A stretch of DNA of 64,000 nucleotides from NCBI RefSeq assembly GCF_014873705.1, contig NZ_JADBDS010000001.1, positions 558,001-622,000 on the forward strand. Reading direction: 5' to 3'. The number at the start of each line of letters is the position of its first letter. The first letter of the stretch is position 1. The notes below the pieces were generated by a model. That model made no database searches. It worked only from the letters and a program-made list of their open reading frames with translations, and was not told the origin of the DNA. A program made the translations under genes and the position numbers. Below, in pieces: positions 30,471 to 39,779 of this stretch. Source of the DNA: Mycobacterium sp. OAS707 (lineage in GTDB: Bacteria > Actinomycetota > Actinomycetes > Mycobacteriales > Mycobacteriaceae).

Positions 30471-31283
30471 ATGTCGTCCATGAAAGTGCGTGTCGTAGGT
30501 GCCATCGCGCTCGCCATCGCGCTGCCGTTCGCGGCGACCGCCTGCGGCGGCGGAGGCGGGGGTGGCGACACCATCGTCATCGGAACGAAGTTCGATCAGC
30601 CGGGCCTCGGCCTGAAGAATCCCGACGGGACCATGAGCGGCTTTGACGTCGACGTCGCAAAGTATGTCGCCAAGCAACTCGGTTACGCCGAGGACAAGAT
30701 CGAATGGAAGGAATCGCCGTCCGGCCAGCGTGAGACGCTGATCCAAAACGACCAGGTGAAGTTCATCGCCGCGACGTATTCGATCACCGACACCCGCAAG
30801 CAGAAGGTCGACTTCGCCGGGCCGTATCTGATCACCGGACAAAGCCTGCTGGTCAAGGCGGACAACACCGACATCACCGGCCCCGAGTCGCTGCAGAACA
30901 ACAAGAAGTTGTGCTCGGTGTCAGGCTCGACGCCGGCGCAGCGCATCAAGGACAAGTATCCCGGCGTCCAGTTGCAGCAGTACGACACCTATTCGGCCTG
31001 CGTCGAGGCGCTGAAGAACGGTGCCATCGACGCGGTGACCACCGATGAGGTGATCCTGGCCGGTTACGCCGCCCAGTCCCCCGGTGCGTTCAAGATCGTT
31101 GGCAAGCCGTTCTCCGAAGAGCGTTACGGCATCGGCCTGAAGAAGGGCGACACCGACCTGCGGACCAAGATCAACGACGCGATCACCAAGATGGAGCAGG
31201 ACGGCGCGTGGAAGGCCGCGTGGGACAAGAACCTTGGCCCCGCGGGCATTGCGGCACCGGCGCCGCCACCGGTCGACAAGTAA
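30471..31283 (+). CDS. gluB: Glutamate-type substrate-binding lipoprotein
   Basis: A 270-residue periplasmic-type solute-binding protein. The lipoprotein signal ends FAATAC with the modified Cys at residue 25, then a Gly-rich linker. The mature part is the family 3 binding fold, with GTKFDQPGLGLKNPDGTMSGFDVDV and KQKVDFAGPYLITGQSLLV. Two Cys residues later (KLCSVSG and YSACVEAL) could form a disulfide. It delivers glutamate-like amino acids to GluC/GluD. A good AAAGGA site precedes the ATG. Confidence 0.93.
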   Translation: MSSMKVRVVGAIALAIALPFAATACGGGGGGGDTIVIGTKFDQPGLGLKNPDGTMSGFDVDVAKYVAKQLGYAEDKIEWKESPSGQRETLIQNDQVKFIAATYSITDTRKQKVDFAGPYLITGQSLLVKADNTDITGPESLQNNKKLCSVSGSTPAQRIKDKYPGVQLQQYDTYSACVEALKNGAIDAVTTDEVILAGYAAQSPGAFKIVGKPFSEERYGIGLKKGDTDLRTKINDAITKMEQDGAWKAAWDKNLGPAGIAAPAPPPVDK

Positions 31284-31298
31284 CCGAGTCGCGCCGAC

Positions 31299-31979
31299 GT
31301 GCTGCACTTTGGCGATAGGGCCTACGACGTCCTCGGGGCGTTCTGGACCACTATTCAGCTGACTGCGCTCTCGGCCGTCGGCGCACTCATCCTGGGCACG
31401 CTGCTGGCCGCGATGCGACTCTCGCCGGTGCCGATGCTGAACTGGATCGGGACGACCTACGTCAACGTGGTGCGCAACACCCCGTTGACACTGATCATCC
31501 TGTTCTGCTCGTTCGGACTGGCGCAGACGCTCGGCATCACGCTGGTGGATTCGAAGTCGTCGACCTCGATCGACGACAGCAACTTCCGGCTGGCGATACT
31601 CGGGTTCACCGTCTATACGGCGGCGTTCGTGTGCGAGACAGTGCGGTCAGGCGTCAACACGGTGCCGCTGGGCCAGGCGGAGGCGGCACGCTCCCTTGGC
31701 CTGACGTTCGCCCAAAACCTGCGCATCGTCCTGCTGCCCCAGGCATTTCGCGCTGTGATCAATCCGCTGGGTTCGGTGTTGATCGCGTTGACCAAGAACA
31801 CCACGATCGCGTCGGCGATCGGTGTGTCGGAAGCGGCGCTGTTGATGAAGACGATGACCGAAAACGAGGCAGCGCTGATCTACATCGGCGCCATCTTCAT
31901 GGCCGGGTTCGTCATCTTGACGCTGCCGATGGGGCTGTTCTTCGGGTGGCTCGGCAAGCGGCTGGCGGTGGCGCGGTAA
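31299..31979 (+). CDS. gluC: Amino-acid ABC transporter permease GluC
   Basis: A 226-residue permease with about five helices. The coupling loop that contacts the ATPase is QAEAARSLGLTFAQNLRIVLLPQA (EAA motif near residue 130), typical of the HisMQ/GluC group. The start is GTG at 31299, 15 bases after gluB. Its TAA overlaps the ATG of gluD, so the two permeases are made together and probably form a heterodimer. Confidence 0.92.
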   Translation: MLHFGDRAYDVLGAFWTTIQLTALSAVGALILGTLLAAMRLSPVPMLNWIGTTYVNVVRNTPLTLIILFCSFGLAQTLGITLVDSKSSTSIDDSNFRLAILGFTVYTAAFVCETVRSGVNTVPLGQAEAARSLGLTFAQNLRIVLLPQAFRAVINPLGSVLIALTKNTTIASAIGVSEAALLMKTMTENEAALIYIGAIFMAGFVILTLPMGLFFGWLGKRLAVAR

Positions 31980-32863
31980 TGGCGGGTTCGGTTCTGTTCG
32001 ACGCGCCGGGACCGCGGGCACTGGTGCGCAACCGCATCTTCAACGTCGTCACGGCACTCGTCATCGCGCTGGTGGCCTGGGTGGTGTACGCGCAGCTGAA
32101 CGCGAAGGGTCAGTTGACCGCCGCGAAGTGGGAACCGTTCCTCACGGCCAACCTGTGGAAGACGTACATCCTGCCCGGTGTGCAGGGCACGCTGACCGCC
32201 GCTGCGGTATCGATCGTGCTGGCGCTGGCGCTGGGTTTCCTTCTCGGCGTCGGCAGGCTTTCCACCCACCCCGCGATCCGCTGGCCGTCCGCGGTGTTCG
32301 TCGAGTTCTTCCGCGCGGTGCCGGTGCTGATCATGATGATCTTCGCGTACTTCTTGTACGCGCTGTACGACGTCTTCCCGTCCAAGCACCTGGCGCTGGC
32401 GGGCGTCATCACCGCCTTGACTCTGTACAACGGTGCTGTCATCGCCGAGATCGTCCGCGCAGGCGTTCTTGCGCTGCCCCGCGGACAATCGGAAGCGGCG
32501 TCAGCGCTCGGTCTGCGGTGGGGCCAGACCATGCGGTCGATCCTGCTGCCGCAGGCCGTCACGTCGATGTTGCCGGTGCTGGTCTCGCAGATGGTGGTCG
32601 TTCTGAAGGACACCGCGATCGGCTACCAGATCACCTTCCTGGAGATGGTGCGCCAGGGCACCCAGGTCGGCGCGTCGTACGGCAACTATGTGCCCGCTCT
32701 GATCGTCATCGCGGTGTTGATGATCAGTGTGAACTTCACGCTGTCCTGGTTCGCGACGTGGCTGGAGGGGCGCATGCGTCGTTCCAGCCGTGGTCCCGAG
32801 CCCATGCACATTCAACCCGTCACCCAGGGTTCGTTCGGCGCGGGTGCCGGCGGCTCGATCTAA
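31979..32863 (+). CDS. gluD: Amino-acid ABC transporter permease GluD
   Basis: A 294-residue permease, longer than GluC because of an N-terminal extension with one extra helix (about residues 19-38). The EAA loop is GQSEAASALGLRWGQTMRSILLPQA. The first base of its ATG is the last base of the gluC TAA. The C-terminal 30 residues are a polar tail with no clear motif. It is the last gene of the gluABCD transporter and converges with recX. Confidence 0.92.
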   Translation: MAGSVLFDAPGPRALVRNRIFNVVTALVIALVAWVVYAQLNAKGQLTAAKWEPFLTANLWKTYILPGVQGTLTAAAVSIVLALALGFLLGVGRLSTHPAIRWPSAVFVEFFRAVPVLIMMIFAYFLYALYDVFPSKHLALAGVITALTLYNGAVIAEIVRAGVLALPRGQSEAASALGLRWGQTMRSILLPQAVTSMLPVLVSQMVVVLKDTAIGYQITFLEMVRQGTQVGASYGNYVPALIVIAVLMISVNFTLSWFATWLEGRMRRSSRGPEPMHIQPVTQGSFGAGAGGSI

Positions 32864-32894
32864 CCGATGAAGGCCGAGAAGTGGTGGCGCCGAA

Positions 32895-33437
32895 CTAGAC
32901 CCGTCGACGTTCCCGCTCGCCGGCCAGTTCATTCTTGACGACGTCGAACGCCATTGACTGGCTGTAGCCCCTGCGGGCCAGCATCCCGACGAGCCGGCGT
33001 GCGACTTTGGTGTCGTCGTCGTCGACGAACTTTTCGCGTCGTAGCTTGTCGCGGACCAACTCCTCGGCGCGCCGCCGCTCGGCCGCGACGTCGATGTCTG
33101 CGAGCACCGTGGTGATCACGTCGTTGTCGACGCCCTTGTTCCGAAGCTCAGCGGCCAAGGCGCGCTTGCCTTTTCCGGCGTTCGCCCGACGAGACTGCAC
33201 CCACTGCTCGGCGAAGTCGACGTCGTCGATCAAACCAACCTGAGCCAACCGGTCGAGCACGCGGCCGCTGACGTCGTCGGGATATCCCCGCTTGGTCAGC
33301 TGGCCTTCGAGTTCGGCGCGGGTCCTGGCCCTTACGGTGAGCAGACGCAGGCACAGATCCCGCGCCTGCTCCTCGCGTTTGGGTTCAGCCGCCGGAGAGG
33401 ACTCAGAAGTCGACGGGGGCGGGCAGGACTTCGTCAT
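32895..33437 (-). CDS. recX: Regulatory protein RecX
   Basis: A 180-residue modulator that binds RecA filaments and inhibits RecA activity. It is mostly alpha-helical with three-helix repeats; landmarks are [34 protein letters not shown] and [15 protein letters not shown]. Its start lies 35 bases inside the 3' end of recA, the same overlap described for M. tuberculosis recA-recX, so it is co-transcribed and coupled. It is convergent with gluD. Confidence 0.93.
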   Translation of the reverse strand: MTKSCPPPSTSESSPAAEPKREEQARDLCLRLLTVRARTRAELEGQLTKRGYPDDVSGRVLDRLAQVGLIDDVDFAEQWVQSRRANAGKGKRALAAELRNKGVDNDVITTVLADIDVAAERRRAEELVRDKLRREKFVDDDDTKVARRLVGMLARRGYSQSMAFDVVKNELAGERERRRV

Positions 33438-34455
33438 TGGCCACCTCAGCAGTCACCACGGCACCGATGCCGAGCTTCTCCTTGATCTTCTTCTCGATCT
33501 CATTGGCCACGTCGGCGTTTTCCAGCAGGAAGTTGCGGGCGTTCTCCTTGCCCTGCCCCAGTTGTTCACCTTCGTAGGTGAACCAGGAACCGGACTTGCG
33601 GATGAAGCCCTGCTCGACACCCATGTCGATGAGCGAGCCTTCCTTGCTGATGCCCTTGCCGTAGAGGATGTCGAACTCGGCCTGCTTGAACGGCGGCGAC
33701 ACCTTGTTCTTGACGACCTTGACGCGGGTCCGGTTGCCGACCGCGTCGGTGCCGTCCTTGAGCGTCTCGATTCGCCTGACGTCCAAGCGAACCGAGGCGT
33801 AGAACTTCAATGCCTTTCCGCCCGTTGTGGTTTCGGGCGAGCCGAACATCACGCCGATCTTCTCGCGGAGCTGGTTGATGAAGATCGCGGTGGTGCCCGA
33901 ATTGTTCAGTGCGCCAGTCATCTTCCGCAGCGCCTGGCTCATCAGCCGGGCCTGCAGGCCGACGTGGCTGTCCCCCATCTCGCCTTCGATCTCGGCGCGC
34001 GGCACCAGTGCGGCCACCGAGTCGATGACCAGAATGTCCAGCGCGCCGGAGCGGATCAGCATGTCGGCGATCTCCAGCGCCTGCTCACCGGTGTCGGGCT
34101 GGGACACCAGCAGCGAATCGGTGTCCACACCGAGCTTCTGGGCGTAGTCCGGATCCAGCGCGTGCTCGGCGTCGATGAACGCCGCGATGCCGCCTGCGGC
34201 CTGAGCATTGGCGACCGCGTGCAACGCGACGGTGGTCTTACCGGAGGATTCCGGACCGTAGATCTCGACGACCCGGCCGCGCGGCAGTCCGCCGATGCCG
34301 AGCGCCACGTCCAGGGCGATCGAGCCCGTGGGGATGACGGAGATCGGCTGGCGCACCTCTTCGCCGAGCCGCATCACCGAGCCTTTGCCGAAGTTCTTGT
34401 CGATCTGTGCGAGCGCCAGCTCAAGGGCCTTGTCGCGGTCGGGTGCCTGACTCAT
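33403..34455 (-). CDS. recA: Recombinase RecA, intein-free
   Basis: The central recombinase and SOS co-protease. Its 350 residues have Walker A GPESSGKT at 67-74, Walker B VLIVIDS-type [10 protein letters not shown] and the DNA-binding loops. The site where M. tuberculosis RecA carries its intein (after VKVVKNK) is intact here and continues VSPPFKQ, with Val in place of the intein-linked Cys. A GGAG ribosome site lies eight bases before ATG 34455. Upstream are a RecA-NDp promoter and a LexA box. recX overlaps its end. Confidence 0.98.
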   Translation of the reverse strand: MSQAPDRDKALELALAQIDKNFGKGSVMRLGEEVRQPISVIPTGSIALDVALGIGGLPRGRVVEIYGPESSGKTTVALHAVANAQAAGGIAAFIDAEHALDPDYAQKLGVDTDSLLVSQPDTGEQALEIADMLIRSGALDILVIDSVAALVPRAEIEGEMGDSHVGLQARLMSQALRKMTGALNNSGTTAIFINQLREKIGVMFGSPETTTGGKALKFYASVRLDVRRIETLKDGTDAVGNRTRVKVVKNKVSPPFKQAEFDILYGKGISKEGSLIDMGVEQGFIRKSGSWFTYEGEQLGQGKENARNFLLENADVANEIEKKIKEKLGIGAVVTAEVANDEVLPAPVDF

Positions 34456-34505
34456 GGGGTGGTCTCCGTCCTGGTGGGTGATCGGTTTTCGATCGGTTGG
34501 CCGTG

Positions 34506-34528
34506 ACGCTAGCCAGAGGGTCTGACAA
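34506..34528 (-). promoter_or_regulatory. RecA-NDp (PafBC-type) promoter of recA
   Basis: On the minus strand TTGTCAGAC is followed after eight bases by TAGCGT. The motif TTGTCRGTG-N8-TAnnnT is matched except for the last two -35-side bases (AC against TG). This is the LexA-independent P1 promoter type described for M. tuberculosis recA. Confidence 0.8.
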
Positions 34529-34547
34529 GTCGTGTCGCCCACAGTAG

Positions 34548-34563
34548 ACGAACACCTGTTCGA
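34548..34563. promoter_or_regulatory. LexA box of recA
   Basis: Read on the minus strand, TCGAACAGGTGTTCGT matches TCGAAC-N4-GTTCGA at 11 of 12 positions. It lies about 37 bases upstream of the RecA-NDp promoter, in the same order as in M. tuberculosis. Confidence 0.9.
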
Positions 34564-34662
34564 TTCAAGTAGACACGCCGTGCGATTCTTCCGCGCACCT
34601 TTTCCGCGCCACTCTGCGCGCGACTGCAAGACTGTTTTGACCGAGCGACAGGGAGGTACGTG

Positions 34663-35544
34663 ATGTCAGGCGCCACCAGGGGAAGCCGGCTACGGGCGGC
34701 GGCAGTGGCATCGGTAGCGGGCTGGGTGTTGATGACGGGCGCAGGCCCCGCACTGGCCGACCCGGCCCCCGGCGATCCCGGGATCGTCGCGGGCCCCGAT
34801 GCCGGCCAGGACCCGACACCGTTCATCGGCACAGCGCCGTTCGGGCCGCCGAGGTTCTTTCCTGCCAATGGTGCGACGGTCGGTGTGGCCCAGCCGATCA
34901 TCATCAACTTCCCCGGCCTCGTCGATGACTCTGCTGCGGCCGAGAGCGCCGTGCACGTTTCTTCGGTCCCGCCGGTTGCAGGCAAGTTCTATTGGATGAC
35001 GCCCACGCAGCTGCGCTGGCGTCCGCTGAGCTTCTGGCCCGCGCACACGACGGTGACCATCGATGCCGGTGGCACGGTGTCCAGCTTCCAGACCGGTGAT
35101 GCCTTGGTTGCCACGGCCGACGACGCCACACATCAGTTGACCGTCACGCGAAATGGCAACGTGGAGAAGACCATTCCGATGTCGATGGGTATGACCGCCG
35201 GCGGTCACCAAACCCCCAACGGCACTTACTACGTCCAAGAGAAGATGCCCTCGGTGGTGATGGATTCCTCGACCTACGGTGTCCCGGTCAACTCGCCGTA
35301 CGGATATCGGACGACGGTGGAACTAGCCGTCCGCTTCGACGACAGCGGTGACTTCGTCCACAGCGCTCCGTGGTCGGTGGACGACCAGGGCAAGCGCGAC
35401 GTCAGTCACGGTTGCATCAATATCAGCCCGAGCAATGCGAAATGGTTCTTCGACAACTTCAATGCCGGTGATCCGATCGTGGTGAAGAACTCCAGCGGCG
35501 GCACCTACTCCCGGCACGACGGCTCCAACGACTGGCAGCTCTGA
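34663..35544 (+). CDS. L,D-transpeptidase
   Basis: A 293-residue exported enzyme that makes 3-3 peptidoglycan cross-links. The signal peptide ends near PALADP (residue 33). An Ig-like domain follows (about residues 60-145), then the YkuD catalytic domain with the motif HxxxxxxSHGCINI: catalytic Cys251, with His233 and His249. GGAGGT lies five bases before ATG 34663; a GTG at 34660 is too close to it. It is divergent from recA. The layout is that of mycobacterial Ldt enzymes; which paralogue it is cannot be decided from this window. Confidence 0.9.
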   Translation: MSGATRGSRLRAAAVASVAGWVLMTGAGPALADPAPGDPGIVAGPDAGQDPTPFIGTAPFGPPRFFPANGATVGVAQPIIINFPGLVDDSAAAESAVHVSSVPPVAGKFYWMTPTQLRWRPLSFWPAHTTVTIDAGGTVSSFQTGDALVATADDATHQLTVTRNGNVEKTIPMSMGMTAGGHQTPNGTYYVQEKMPSVVMDSSTYGVPVNSPYGYRTTVELAVRFDDSGDFVHSAPWSVDDQGKRDVSHGCINISPSNAKWFFDNFNAGDPIVVKNSSGGTYSRHDGSNDWQL

Positions 35545-35643
35545 CCACAATCGCCAGAAACGGCGAGTGCCGATCTGCCTCTTCTTGGCCATCGCATGCG
35601 ACGCCGACCTATCGTGGGATCCATCCGGCAGGAACGGACCGAC

Positions 35644-35973
35644 ATGCACGAGATGGCGATCACGCAGAGCGTTGTCGACGCGGTGTGCGAACACGCCGCG
35701 GGCCGCCACGTGCAGAGCGTCAAGGTGGAGGTCGGTGCGCTGTGCGCCGTCGTACCCGACGCCATGCAGTTCTGTTTCGAGCTCGCCACCGAGGGCACGC
35801 TCGCTGACGGCGCTCGCCTCGATCTGAACGTGCAGCCCGGTTCGGCGCGCTGCCGCGGCTGCGGCAAGAACTTCGAACTGCTCGACCTGATCCTGTTATG
35901 CCCGTGCGGAAGCGCGGATGTCGAAGTGCTGACCGGACGGGATCTTCGGATCCTGTCGATGGAAGTGAGCTAG
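35644..35973 (+). CDS. hypA: Hydrogenase nickel chaperone HypA
   Basis: A 109-residue protein that hands nickel to the [NiFe] hydrogenase large subunit together with HypB. The N-terminal Met-His-Glu nickel site (MHEM) is intact, and the zinc site is CRGC and CPCG in the C-terminal half. It is the first gene of the hydrogenase island and begins 99 bases after the L,D-transpeptidase gene. hypB follows after two bases. Confidence 0.94.
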   Translation: MHEMAITQSVVDAVCEHAAGRHVQSVKVEVGALCAVVPDAMQFCFELATEGTLADGARLDLNVQPGSARCRGCGKNFELLDLILLCPCGSADVEVLTGRDLRILSMEVS

Positions 35974-35975
35974 CG

Positions 35976-36710
35976 ATGTGCGCGACCTGTGGATGCGGCG
36001 ACAACACAACGACGATCACGGTCGCCGGTGACGACCATCCCCACTCGAAAACCATCACGCTCGAACAGAAGGTGCTCGCGAAAAACGATCAGATCGCCGA
36101 GCACAACCGCCAGTCGTTGGTCGAGCGCGGCATCCTGGCTCTCAATGTGACGAGTTCGCCGGGAGCCGGGAAGACGACGTTGCTCGAGCGCACAATCCGC
36201 GAGCTCGGCGACGACCTGCCTGTCGCAGTCATCGAGGGCGACCAGGAAACACTGCTCGACGCCAAGCGAATCCAGGCGGCTGGGGCCCGCGCGGTGCAGG
36301 TGAACACCGGCGCCGGCTGCCATCTAGACGCGGATATGGTGCATCGCGCTCTTCACGCCTTGGATCCGGAGCCCAAGTCCGTGCTGTTCATCGAAAACGT
36401 CGGCAACCTTGTGTGCCCGGCGCTGTTCGATCTGGGTGAGCACACCAAGGTGGTGGTGATCTCGGTGACTGAGGGTCAGGACAAGCCCCTGAAGTACCCG
36501 CACATGTTCGCGGCAGCAGGGCTGGTGCTGATCAACAAGATCGATCTTGTTCCGTACGTAAACTTTGATCTTGAAACATGTTTCGGCTACGCGCGGTCGG
36601 TGAACCCCGGCGTTCACATCCTGCCGATCTCGGCGACGCGTGGCGATGGACTTGAAGCATGGTACGACTGGATCCGCGCCGAAATCGGCATACCGGCAAA
36701 CTCCGCCTAA
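35976..36710 (+). CDS. hypB: Hydrogenase nickel incorporation GTPase HypB
   Basis: A 244-residue SIMIBI-class GTPase. The N-terminus MCATCGCG gives the high-affinity nickel-type site (Cys2, Cys5, Cys7). A short His-containing linker follows (DDHPHSK), with no long His tract. The G domain has SSPGAGKTT (P-loop), ENVGN and NKIDL. It supplies nickel with HypA. The start at 35976 makes the CxxCGC motif N-terminal, as in the family. Confidence 0.95.
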   Translation: MCATCGCGDNTTTITVAGDDHPHSKTITLEQKVLAKNDQIAEHNRQSLVERGILALNVTSSPGAGKTTLLERTIRELGDDLPVAVIEGDQETLLDAKRIQAAGARAVQVNTGAGCHLDADMVHRALHALDPEPKSVLFIENVGNLVCPALFDLGEHTKVVVISVTEGQDKPLKYPHMFAAAGLVLINKIDLVPYVNFDLETCFGYARSVNPGVHILPISATRGDGLEAWYDWIRAEIGIPANSA

Positions 36711-36725
36711 TGTCGCTAAGACTCG

Positions 36726-36754
36726 TTGACAAGACATATCGCCCGGAGTAAACC
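36726..36754 (+). promoter_or_regulatory. Candidate promoter before hhyS
   Basis: TTGACA at 36726-36731 is followed 17 bases later by TAAACC (36749-36754), in the 124-base gap between hypB and hhyS, which is the longest gap in the hydrogenase island. It looks like a housekeeping-type promoter with a weak -10, which would let the structural genes be transcribed apart from hypAB. Confidence 0.35.
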
Positions 36755-36834
36755 GAGAACCAGCGCTTAAGAAGCGGGCGCAAGCATATTCCTGCGAGAG
36801 GGGCTGCGAGCCCGGCCCCAGAGAGCTGTTACGC

Positions 36835-37890
36835 ATGCCAAGCGAAGCAGCAGTCAAAGCGGAAGAGGCGTTGATCCATGTTCTTTGGATCAATGCGGGA
36901 TTAAGTTGTGACGGCGATTCGGTGGCGTTGACTGCCGCTACCCAACCCAGCATCGAGGAGATCGCGCTTGGCGCGCTTCCCGGGCTGCCGAAAATCGCCG
37001 TCCACTGGCCCCTAATAGATTTCGAGTGCGGACCCAACGGGGGCGCAGACGATTTCCTGGAGTGGTTCTTCAAGGCCGAACGTGGGGAATTGGAGCCGTT
37101 CGTCCTCGTTGTCGAGGGGTCCATTCCAAACGAGCAGCTCAAGGATGAGGGCTATTGGTGCGGGTTCGGCAACAACCCCGCGACCGGGCAGCCGATGACC
37201 ACGAGTGAATGGCTGGACCGGCTCACCCCGAAAGCCACCGCGGTCGTCGCGGTCGGAACATGCGCCACCTACGGCGGAATCCATGCGATGGCAGGCAACC
37301 CGACCGGCGCGATGGGCGTGCCCGACTACCTCGGCTGGGACTGGAAGAGCAAGGCGGGCATCCCGATTGTTTGTGTGCCCGGCTGTCCTATCCATCCGGA
37401 CAATCTTGCCGAGACACTGACATATCTGCTCTACATGGCGACCGACCAGGCGCCGATGATTCCGCTTGATGACGCGTTGCGGCCCAAGTGGCTGTTCGGC
37501 GCGACGGTGCACGAAGGCTGCGATCGCGCCGGGTATTACGAGCAGGGCGACTTCGCTACCGAATACGGCTCACCGAAATGCATTGTGAAGCTTGGCTGTT
37601 GGGGCCCAGTTGTGAAATGCAACGTCCCCAAGCGGGGCTGGATCAACGGCATCGGCGGCTGCCCGAACGTCGGCGGCATCTGCATCGGCTGCACGATGCC
37701 CGGCTTCCCCGACAAGTTCATGCCGTTCATGGACGAACCGCCCGGCGGCAAGGTCTCGACGACGGCCTCAGGCCTGTACGGCTCGGTCATCCGCAGCCTT
37801 CGCCACGTCACTGGGCGCACGGTGGACAAAGAACCGAAGTGGCGGCATCCCGGCACGAAACTCGAAACCGGAGCTACCCGCACCTGGTAG
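36835..37890 (+). CDS. hhyS: [NiFe]-hydrogenase small subunit HhyS (group 1h type)
   Basis: The 351-residue electron-transfer subunit with three Fe-S clusters. The proximal site reads SCDGDS: Cys25 is kept and Asp28 stands where the second Cys of the usual CTGC is. An Asp ligand here is the known hallmark of the oxygen-tolerant high-affinity group 1h (actinobacterial-type) enzymes. Further ligands are in VGTCATYGG, CVPGCPIHP and the C-terminal run HEGCDR, CIVKLGCWG, GGCPNVGGICIGCTMPG. There is no Tat signal, so it should stay on the cytoplasmic side. Gene position near recA matches hhyS (MSMEG_2720) of M. smegmatis. Confidence 0.93.
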   Translation: MPSEAAVKAEEALIHVLWINAGLSCDGDSVALTAATQPSIEEIALGALPGLPKIAVHWPLIDFECGPNGGADDFLEWFFKAERGELEPFVLVVEGSIPNEQLKDEGYWCGFGNNPATGQPMTTSEWLDRLTPKATAVVAVGTCATYGGIHAMAGNPTGAMGVPDYLGWDWKSKAGIPIVCVPGCPIHPDNLAETLTYLLYMATDQAPMIPLDDALRPKWLFGATVHEGCDRAGYYEQGDFATEYGSPKCIVKLGCWGPVVKCNVPKRGWINGIGGCPNVGGICIGCTMPGFPDKFMPFMDEPPGGKVSTTASGLYGSVIRSLRHVTGRTVDKEPKWRHPGTKLETGATRTW

Positions 37891-37979
37891 GTGCGGGCTC
37901 TTCGGCGCTGCTGCACGTGCATTTCGCGATCGCCGAAATCCCTTGTGGCGCTGCCCACTAGACGAAAGAGAAGAGTTCG

Positions 37980-39776
37980 ATGACAACGATCATCCCCGAG
38001 CCGTCACATGTGAAGCGAGATCCCGGTCAACTGGTGGAGATGGCGTGGGATCCCATCACCCGCATCGTCGGCAGCCTCGGTATCTACACGAAGATCGACT
38101 TTGAGAACAGAGAGGTCGTCGAGTGCCACAGCACCTCGTCGATCTTCCGTGGCTATTCGATCTTCATGAAGGGCAAGGATCCTCGCGACGCCCACTTTAT
38201 CACCAGCCGCATCTGCGGCATCTGCGGCGACAACCACGCCACCTGTTCGTGCTACTGCCAGAACATGGCCTACGGGGTGAAGCCGCCGCATCTCGGAGAG
38301 TGGCTCATCAACCTTGGTGAGGCCGCGGAATACATGTTCGACCACAACATCTTCCAAGAGAATCTGGTCGGCGTGGATTACTGCGAGAAGATGGTGTCGG
38401 AAACCAATCCGAGTGTGCTGGCCAAGGCCGAGAACACCCAGGCGCCGCACGCCGACATGCACGGCTACCGGACGATCGCCGACATCATGCGGGCGCTCAA
38501 CCCGTTCACCGGTGAGTTCTACCGGGAGGCGCTACAGGTCAGCCGGTGGACGCGAGAGATGTTCTGCCTCATGGAAGGCCGCCATGTGCACCCGTCCACG
38601 CTGTACCCGGGCGGCATCGGCACCACCGCCACCGTGCAGCTGATGACGGACTACATGACCCGGCTGATGCGCTACGTGGAGTTCATGAAGTCCGTCGTGC
38701 CCATGCACGACGACCTCTTCGACTTCTTCTACGAGGCGCTGCCCGGCTACGACCAGGTGGGGTTGCGACGTACGCTGCTGGGCTGCTGGGGTTCTTTCCA
38801 GGATCCCGAGGTGTGCAACTTCGAATACAAGGACATGGAGCGCTGGGGCGACGCCATGTTCGTCACGCCCGGCGTCGTGATCGACGGCAAGCTGCACACC
38901 CATTCGCTGGTCGACATCAACCTCGGCATCCGAATCCTGTTGGGCCACAGCTACTATGATGACTGGACCGACCAGGAGATGTTCGTCAAGACCGATCCGC
39001 TCGGCAACCCGGTCGACCGCAGGCATCCGTGGAATCAGCACACCAACCCGCGGCCGCAGAAGCGTGACTTCGAGGGCAATTACAGCTGGGTGATGGCGCC
39101 GCGGTGGTTCGACGGCACCGACCACTTGGCGCTGGACACCGGCGGCGGTCCGCTGGCCCGGCTGTGGTCGACCGCGCTCGCCGGCCTCGTCGACATCGGC
39201 TACGTGAAGGCCACCGGCACCAGCGTGCAGATCAACCTGCCCAAGACAGCCCTCAAGGGTCCGGTGTCGTTCGAGTGGAAAGTGCCGCACTACGGCAGCA
39301 ACACGCTCGAACGCAATCGCGCCAGGACCTACTTCCAGGCCTACGCGGCGGCATGCGCGCTGCACTTCGCCGAGAAGGCGCTGGTGGAGATCCGCGCTGG
39401 CCGCACCAAGACATGGGAGAAGTTCGAGGTGCCCGACGAAGGCATCGGCTGTGGGTTCACCGAGGCGGTGCGCGGAGTCCTGTCTCACCACATGGTGATT
39501 CGCGACGGCAAGATCGCGAACTATCACCCATATCCGCCGACGCCGTGGAACGCCAATCCGCGCGACAGCTACGGCACGCCTGGTCCGTACGAGGATGCGG
39601 TACAGGGCCAACCGATCTTCGAGGAGAACGACAGGGAGCACTTCAAGGGCATCGACGTCATGCGCACGGTGCGCAGCTTCGATCCGTGTCTGCCCTGCGG
39701 GGTGCACATGTACCTCGGCAAGGGCAAGTCATTGGATCTGCTGCACTCCCCCACCCAATCGCTCACCGGGGAATAG
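37980..39776 (+). CDS. hhyL: [NiFe]-hydrogenase large subunit HhyL (group 1h type)
   Basis: The 598-residue catalytic subunit that oxidises H2. The Ni-Fe centre ligands are RICGICGDNH (Cys79 and Cys82) and the C-terminal DPCLPCGVH (Cys570 and Cys573). After His576 a 22-residue tail (MYLGKGKSLDLL and onward) should be removed by the maturation protease once nickel is in place; its gene lies about 3.6 kb downstream. ATG 37980 has an AAAGAGAAG site nearby. The subunit pairs with HhyS to form an enzyme reported to scavenge atmospheric-level H2 in M. smegmatis and Streptomyces. Confidence 0.95.
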   Translation: MTTIIPEPSHVKRDPGQLVEMAWDPITRIVGSLGIYTKIDFENREVVECHSTSSIFRGYSIFMKGKDPRDAHFITSRICGICGDNHATCSCYCQNMAYGVKPPHLGEWLINLGEAAEYMFDHNIFQENLVGVDYCEKMVSETNPSVLAKAENTQAPHADMHGYRTIADIMRALNPFTGEFYREALQVSRWTREMFCLMEGRHVHPSTLYPGGIGTTATVQLMTDYMTRLMRYVEFMKSVVPMHDDLFDFFYEALPGYDQVGLRRTLLGCWGSFQDPEVCNFEYKDMERWGDAMFVTPGVVIDGKLHTHSLVDINLGIRILLGHSYYDDWTDQEMFVKTDPLGNPVDRRHPWNQHTNPRPQKRDFEGNYSWVMAPRWFDGTDHLALDTGGGPLARLWSTALAGLVDIGYVKATGTSVQINLPKTALKGPVSFEWKVPHYGSNTLERNRARTYFQAYAAACALHFAEKALVEIRAGRTKTWEKFEVPDEGIGCGFTEAVRGVLSHHMVIRDGKIANYHPYPPTPWNANPRDSYGTPGPYEDAVQGQPIFEENDREHFKGIDVMRTVRSFDPCLPCGVHMYLGKGKSLDLLHSPTQSLTGE

Positions 39777-39779
39777 CGT

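Noticed and set aside
33403..34455. Intein in recA
   Set aside because: The frame is a continuous 350 residues with the insertion site uninterrupted.
35551..35566. Small hairpin TCGCC-N6-GGCGA after the L,D-transpeptidase gene
   Set aside because: Only five base pairs and no T-run, too weak to call a terminator.
38532..39707. 391-codon open frame opposite hhyL
   Set aside because: Antisense shadow of a well-supported hydrogenase gene, with no recognisable domain or ribosome site.
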